Below, piece after piece: positions 57,742-64,000 of a stretch of 64,000 bases of DNA. The notes below the pieces were generated by a model. It saw only the letters and a program-made list of their open reading frames with translations. It was not told the DNA's origin and did no database searches. Position 1 is the first letter of the stretch, and each line of letters starts with the position of its first letter. Where the stretch lies: NCBI RefSeq assembly GCF_905475465.1, contig NC_062253.1, positions 186,001 through 250,000 on the forward strand, in the 5' to 3' direction. The position numbers were made by a program, and so were the translations under genes. Source of the DNA: Pieris napi (Eukaryota > Arthropoda > Insecta > Lepidoptera > Pieridae).

Positions 57742-57960
57742 TAGTAGACTCGGCCAAGCGTTGCTGTGGCTAAGATTTTTGTTATATTACATAGTAGTAA
57801 ACTATTCAAGAGAAAAGGCAGGAGAACACCAATCCACCATGCTTTTTTGGTGGTTATGCCATTAAATTGTAGCTTATGTGAAACGTTGGTAATTATTTGA
57901 TAAGGATCAATACCTAGGTACGAATAAAGAGCCTTTTCTAGCGGTGGTATTTGTGACGTA
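57742..57960 (+). repeat. dispersed repeat, family E, second copy
   Basis: 'AGTAGACTCGGCCAAGCG' and 'TTGCTGTGGCTAAGATTTTT' match 6555 onward. About 50 bases after 'ATTACATAGTAG' are absent from the 6.6-kb copy. The two rejoin at 'TGCTTTTTTGGTGGTTATGC'. Confidence 0.65.
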
Positions 57961-58350
57961 TCTTTAAAAGATAGAGACATGCTGTCGCGACATTTTTTAT
58001 ACATAATGATGTGTCCTGAAAAATTTTAATACATCATTTTGTTCTATCATTAATAGGTTTTTGTTTATTTTTTACACCTTGGGTTAGATTATTCAAGTTT
58101 TAGTAAGCATCCCTAATTTTTTTGAAAATGAAACGTAGCCTATGTCACTCGGGAATAGTGTAGCTTGCTAGCTTGCTAGCTAGCTTTATTTAATATCTTA
58201 TATATTATTTAAATACGTGTTTTACAATTCCGAGGCATATGTGATTTGAATCTATATATTTAGCGTTATTTTTTATTCTTGCTCTGAAAGCACTTCATTA
58301 AGAAGTAACCTCATTGAAACCTATAAAATCCTTACTGGAGTTAACTCTAG

Positions 58351-58410
58351 CCACTATAGTATTCTAGAAATTTAGATACTCCACTATAGAATTCTAGAAA
58401 TTTAGATACT
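58351..58410. repeat. 30-bp tandem duplication
   Basis: CCACTATAGTATTCTAGAAA and the next ten bases are repeated at once with a single T/A difference. Confidence 0.9.
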
Positions 58411-58429
58411 ACAAATACCCCAAAGAACT

Positions 58430-58558
58430 TTCTCCCAAGCCGAGTAGTGGCTGAATAGGCTTCCGGAAAGTGTAATTAGTGCTCCCTCTATGAACTCTTT
58501 TAAAAAGAGGTTGGATAATTTCACCAAATCTGCATATACGCGCGCATCAGATTAATAA
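58430..58558 (+). pseudogene. non-LTR reverse transcriptase C-terminus
   Basis: LNRLPESVISAPSMNSFKKR then LDNFTKSAYTRASD and a stop. This matches the W-N-x-L-P-x-S-V...A-P-S-x-N-S-F-K-x-R-L-D end of Jockey/CR1-like polymerases. Upstream codons are broken. Confidence 0.7.
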
Positions 58559-58706
58559 GCTGTTTATCTACATAAAAATAATATTAAAATAAACAGTATC
58601 TTCATTGTTAGGCAAAGTGAAAAATATACATCTAATGCAATTAACAATTAACTAAATATTGCAGGAATGTATAAAATTTATAATAACAATAACTTTATTG
58701 TTACAG

Positions 58707-58777
58707 GTCAAAATGCAACCTTCATAGGCAATGACGAAGCCGGCCTGCGTCATGTCGATATTACACAATACTGTAAG
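58707..58777 (+). other. candidate upstream exon
   Basis: Acceptor TTGTTACAG and donor AAG|GTAAGGG flank 71 bases with one open frame (NATFIGNDEAGLRHVDITQYC). If joined to the acceptor at 59085 the frame stops at once, so it would be 5' UTR. The exon may also be chance. Confidence 0.25.
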
Positions 58778-59084
58778 GTAAGGGTAATTAAAAATATAAG
58801 CTACGAGCTGGCTAATCATTTAATTGTACTGAAACCATGTTTTATGAAAAAACTAATTTATTCGAAGAATATCTTCGAATAGAGTTAGTTTTCTTCATAA
58901 AATCGTCGGAAATTTATTTTATTAATTAAAATGTTTAATGTCCTCTTAATGGGAAGCTAAATAATTTAAAGATTTAATCAGGGCAGTGTTTATTTTTTAA
59001 CTGAACGGTAACGGTATACATTATTAGCCAGGTCCTAGACTATAATTATTACAAACAGAAGATATCCTATAGTTATTTTCACAG

Positions 59085-59319
59085 ATAACAAACTGATGCA
59101 ACGAGAACAATAGACAACGAGGTACCATAAACTAGGTACCTCTGTACTCAATGTCCAATGAAATTAGTCATAAGGCAGACGCCCAGCAAGGCGATGAGAT
59201 AGCTACCGAAACCGAAACGAAAGCCGGTAATTCCGAACCAAAACCCGGTAATACCGAAACGAAGGAGCCTAACAAACGAACAGTGTCCTTTAACAGAGAC
59301 GTTCACGTTAAGAGATTTG
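59085..59319 (+). CDS. first coding exon of an unidentified gene, continues beyond the window
   Basis: Acceptor TTTTCACAG (ending 59084), an in-frame UTR stop TAG at 59133-59135, ATG at 59151, then 56 codons plus one base to the donor TTTG|GTGAGT. The peptide starts MSNEISHKADAQQGDEI, is acidic and low in hydrophobic residues, has a Thr/Glu/Lys-rich imperfect repeat (ETETKAGNSEPKPGNTETKE), and ends KRTVSFNRDVHVKRFG. The RTVSF string fits the RVxF docking motif for protein phosphatase 1. I do not recognise the gene. No later exon could be placed before 64000, so the next intron is probably at least 4.7 kb. Confidence 0.6.
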
Positions 59320-62300
59320 GTGAGTGTTGAGATGTTGGGACTGACTAAATCACCAGACTAATATTATGCTCTTGTCAGAAAGATGTTAATGATATGTTAT
59401 CTGTATTAATCCTCGATTAGGATAAGCTATTTAATCTGATAATAAAGAGCGCTTAAACCATTTAAAATATACATAAAATATTCTGCCTTAACCCCTAATT
59501 CCCAAACCCCAATTGGAGAAATTGTTGCTTTTCTTTAAAAAGAACTTTTCGAACCAATGCTAACTAAAATCTTAGTCCAAAGTAGTTATACGTTTATAAA
59601 GGTATTAAATATAAAGATTTACATAATTTTAACTGTAGGAAAATCACGTTTTTCTGACAAGACCCCGTCTCTACTAAAAGGACTAAACTATCACTGTTCA
59701 TTGACTACTTACAAGTTAAACCAAGTCTACCCTCAACTGTAGATCGTTTTTGCATGTCTCTTACTGTCTCTTTGTACCCTTGAAAACTTCTTCAAGTTAT
59801 TTACGTAGGTAGTCTAGCTCCTAAGATTTTAAAATGCAAGATAATTTCCGTTGCTGAAGAAGAATGAAGATCTTTGGACATTCCGCAAATACAATATGAC
59901 AACATACCAACAAAAATGCTTACAAACATTATGATCAAATACATCATAAAAAGATTTATATGTATAAGATAAACTTGACAACTTGATTTGACAGCTCCAA
60001 CGCTTAAGGGCCTGTGCAAAGTTCGTGCTTTCGTTTAGTTTAAAAACTCTCGTTTGAGCTATACATGCAAAAATTAATTGTTACTATTATATAATATATT
60101 CAATCTTACGTATTATTCGGGCTGAGGGTACTGGTATGACTGCTCTATATACAAATCAATCTCATTGAAGAATTACAATATACGAGGCTACCGTGGGAAT
60201 TTATCGGGGTCAGATTAATCACGATCAGCAGGCAAAAACATCGATTGCAAAATTGGAGGAAGTCCTGTTACTGTTATTGGTGTATTGAATCATATTTAAC
60301 AATTTCTATTACGTTATTATTAATCATTATTTCATAATAATACAGAAATTGACTCAGTACTAATTAAGTTCTAATATTTTCTGTTTTCACTTACTTAGTT
60401 ATAAAGGAGAAATACAAAGATACTTAGCAAGTCAAGGTCGTCACGCAATAACATCAATTTGTTTCACTCTATCCATACCTTTATTTATGACACGATCATT
60501 CAATTTCTAGTTTGTTAAATCCTGTTTGTCATTAAATCATTATTAGTCCTTGATTTATTTAATGATAATATTCCCCAAATGTATTATTTCTGATAAAAAA
60601 ATAATTAAAAGTTTAAAAGGAAGAAGGAGTATTCTAACAAAGCTGCTAAGTAAAAATTTGAGAATCTTTATCGTTTCAATACAAATACATTGTAAATTCT
60701 ATACATAGTTTTAATTAAATTACAAATAGTACTAAGGAGATAGTACTGCCTCCGTACTATTTGAAAAAAAACATGTTATAATATGAAGGTAAAATACGAT
60801 TTACAATTTATTATATAATAATAACTACTTTCAATGTTTTTACCAATAATTACGCAATTACAAACACGTCAGCAAAATTGAAGCTTCAAGCAAACATTTG
60901 TACATTATCATATAGATTATTCATAAATTAAAAGAAACAATTCAGTATAACTACACCGTTTTAAATAGGGTCTCAACTGTCACTTTCAAACACAGCGAAA
61001 ATACAACCTGACAAAATTCTTCGGAGTTTCTTCCGCTCGAAAATAAGGAGAGCAAGCTCGTCCTTCTTGCTAAGAACCCAGGTTTCAGAACCACAAGTGA
61101 GCACTGTTTTATAATACGTCTTTTGATTATTCTTGGGTTAAATATCAAAGCAGACTGCGACATATAAAACTATGTTTTTGGGTCTAAAACCTGCCGGTTT
61201 CCTTGTAACTGTTAATAACGTTAATATTATCCATTAAATGTACTAATATTAGAACAGCCCGGCTTTTTAACGCACCGATATCTCCGAATGTTTCATGGCA
61301 ATAAATTTCGCAAAGTAATTTGAACGTTCTTTCTGACGACTTTTAGGAGAATAATTGGTTTATTAAAAATCAAATAGAGACGCAATAGTCGATCGCAATG
61401 GCTACTGTGTAATATAAATCTTTTCTTCTATTAAGGAGTTAAACTCGAGTCAAACCATGAGTTTACAGCCATAATTCGGATGATGAGCACTTATTAAGTG
61501 GGCTGTAAAGTTTGTTGGCAAAAAAACAATTTTTTTTATAAAATATGATTTGATTATTTACGTTTGAGCGGTCATACAATTTTTCGATACCAATTTTATA
61601 ATACGATTTGTCTTTAGCGTTTACTTCCTACGTCTTCAACGACCATTTTGTTTATAGTTTCATGGGGTTATAAGGTAAAATGAGTAATACAAATTTCTCT
61701 TGAGTGAATGTTGTAGCCTGCGCCTGCCATTGCCAAATGAGATTTTTTCACGGTTTAATGGCAGACGTGTTGCAATGCAAAATCTCGACAGTAGCGGATG
61801 AAGGGAAAGAGTCAAGCGTGTGTTTGGAAAAAATAATTTCTGAGAATTTTGGTTTTGCTATACCTATGTGATCTGAGGCAAAGAATATCTGGAAATATTT
61901 TGGGCATAATTTAAAACTATATGATATAAATTAAGATGTTTTAGCCTATATGTATGTTAATGTGTTTTAGTGTTAAGTAGACCCACTTTTTATTATTTAA
62001 ATCAAGTTATTTTGTATGTATAATATATAAAAGTTACTTATGTTAGTCAATGTGACATGAGACCCCTAAAAGGCTGTGCAAAACCGGATCTGAGTTGCGC
62101 ATGTTTATTTCGTAGAGATTGAATTAGATGAGGTTATACCCAAATATGGTATGTTTTTTAAACATGGCGCTTTCGCGTTCACTAGCTTTGCCATGCGATT
62201 ACCCGCGTTATTAAATTAATATAAATAAATAAACATAATAAGAAAGCACGTTTATTTCGAATCATTACATATGTTTAATATACAGTTCAGATTTGTTATA

Positions 62301-63250
62301 TACACATGATCGGAACCCATTCACGGGTAAAGGCCTCCTCCAGGTGTTTCCAAATATCTCTACGCGTGGCTTTCTTTCACTTCCTGCTAAAAATAACTGC
62401 ATTTATTTATTCATTTACCTTTACCATTACCTTAATGTAAGATTTTAATTGAATATTATTATATTTATTTATGCATACGCCAGAAATAGTTCAACCCCCA
62501 GAAATATATAATTATAACAAATGCGACAGCGATAGTGAAATAATCTAATAAGCCTATAAATTACTACAAGTCTTTAAATAAAGTAAAAGGAAAACAGTAA
62601 AGAACAGTTAAAACGGTCATATAGGATAATTACAAACACAGATCACCTAAATGTTGTCATTGTCTTCGCAAGCAGGCAAGTTGTAAGCGGTAGTAAAAGT
62701 TATTTACTACCAAAAAGCACTCGATAAGTGTCCAGCACGAATGTTACATAATATTGGAACTCACAATTTACAACATCTTAGTAAATACGTTTAGCAATAG
62801 CTCCAGGCAGACTGATACCGGTAGTTGAGAAATGTGTGTTAAGTAGGTACTTCTATAATAGCAGAGAAAGATTAAAGAAACCAAATTACGCTAGTTGAGA
62901 GTGCGATTGTGATTTGTTTTGCTTTCCACGCGGGCCTATTATTACATCTGAAGCTTCGTGACTATGGTATAAAATAATAATCCTTTGCTAAGTTTTAATG
63001 CCATAATTGTTTTGAAACTTTTAAAGAAATATTTACTATAAATTTACAAAACAGGTTTTTACTTTACGTTAATAAAAAAATTGGTTTGTCGAGTGTTGGT
63101 CATCCACATCCTATCGATTTTATATTCAAGAAGTTAGGTCAGTGACGTGCTGTTTTCAATCATCATAATTCAAAAACATTTATAACGAAAACACGGCATA
63201 TTCATGTTTGCATAAATTTGACATGAATCATTTCACAACGATTGGCGTTA
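59320..63250. other. probable intron of the 59.1-kb gene, repeats only
   Basis: AT-rich with no convincing exon. A SINE scrap may lie at about 61165-61205 ('GGTCTAAAACCTGCCGGTTT') and an RTE scrap at about 62330 ('GGTAAAGGCCTCCTCCAGG'). Confidence 0.35.
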
Positions 63251-63259
63251 ATGTACTTT

Positions 63260-63560
63260 TAATACAACAATAAAATCCGGCTATTGGAGCTCGAAACGTG
63301 GATTAATAAAATTGGTCCAAGAGCGTTACCCTGCGGCGGTCCATTCGTTTTTACGCGTGGGGGCGGGTGATTTCAATCTGACGCTTCTCAGACATACCTA
63401 AAAAGGTTTCCGATGACGATACAGGCCGAACACACCAATAAAGGATTGGCATTGACCTGTTCGAGTCATTCTTTTATGGTCAGCTCTGACGAAAGCTCGG
63501 GTGCATTCAATTTGTAACACATTTTATTGAATATTTTATTGAGATTCATGACTATGGCTT
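63260..63560 (-). pseudogene. non-LTR reverse transcriptase fragment
   Basis: On the minus strand EAIVMNLNKIFNKMCYKL and ELSSELTIKE precede TNGPPQGNALGPI, the counterpart of the V-P-Q-G-S-x-L-G-P-L box of reverse transcriptases. Stops lie between the pieces. Confidence 0.55.
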
Positions 63561-64000
63561 CATCATAATTATATAATGTTGGTTTTCCTGCTAACCATTC
63601 ATTTTCCACCACTTCCCGCAATTATTACAAGCATTTTTATTTTACTTTGTGGAAACAAAACATAAGTAATTGGTTTATGTAAACAAATTAATATGTCATC
63701 TCTAATTCTACCTAGGTACATGTCTGATTGCTGTAGTTTATTTACATAAAAATGGAACCGGAACTAAATAATGTTAAATTAAATCAAATATATAAAGAAC
63801 GTGTGCAAACAAAAACATGAAATCTAATGTTATCTCCAAATAATTAAACTAGATGTTCTCCGTTAGCTAAACATTTGCTCTGGCCTCCATCTATTTATCA
63901 TTAATTTTACATTTGTAGGCTGTAGCTCAGTCTAATGTATCGATGACATAAGCACACAGAATAATTTTGGATCTAAGTAGATCACTGGAATTTATGCGGC

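Overview
This window is nuclear genomic DNA from an insect, most likely a moth or butterfly. The evidence is an AT-rich background, short exons with GT-AG introns, a Helitron with A|TC...CTAG|T borders, and at least seven copies of a tRNA-derived SINE. Other dispersed repeat families are of types I associate with Lepidoptera. Species and chromosome cannot be named from the sequence alone.

Layout. (1) 0.6-2.3 kb, plus strand: a two-exon GT10 alpha-1,3-fucosyltransferase. (2) 2.9-7.5 kb, plus: a seven-exon S1-family serine protease homologue whose three catalytic residues are all replaced although the frame is open. Its introns carry a 550-bp Helitron, a SINE and other repeats. (3) 8.3-22.8 kb, plus: a 12-exon zinc-less MDR reductase of the RTN4IP1 type. 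Its 9.2-kb ninth intron holds a nested transposon complex at 12.91-20.60 kb. The complex is bounded by ~90-bp inverted repeats and contains a two-exon KRBA2/Ginger-like integrase gene with no visible break (minus strand), a decayed non-LTR retroelement, a 555-bp MITE inside that retroelement, and Helitron debris. (4) 25.5-36.3 kb, minus: an EFR3 (rolling blackout/stambha A) gene, assembled here from 19 exons whose phases all match, plus two alternative phase-compatible first-exon candidates at 36.7 and 40.6 kb. (5) 38.2-39.5 kb, minus: an intronless cyclin L with a C-terminal RS domain. (6) 40.6-64 kb: gene-poor sequence with retroelement fragments and SINEs, and one convincing first coding exon at 59.1 kb (plus) of a gene that continues beyond the window.

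The host genes do not form a shared pathway: a Golgi glycosyltransferase, a secreted pseudo-protease, a mitochondrial oxidoreductase, a plasma-membrane PI4K scaffold and a splicing/transcription cyclin. All exon coordinates were worked out by hand from splice consensus and phase, without alignments, so individual borders may be off by a few bases.
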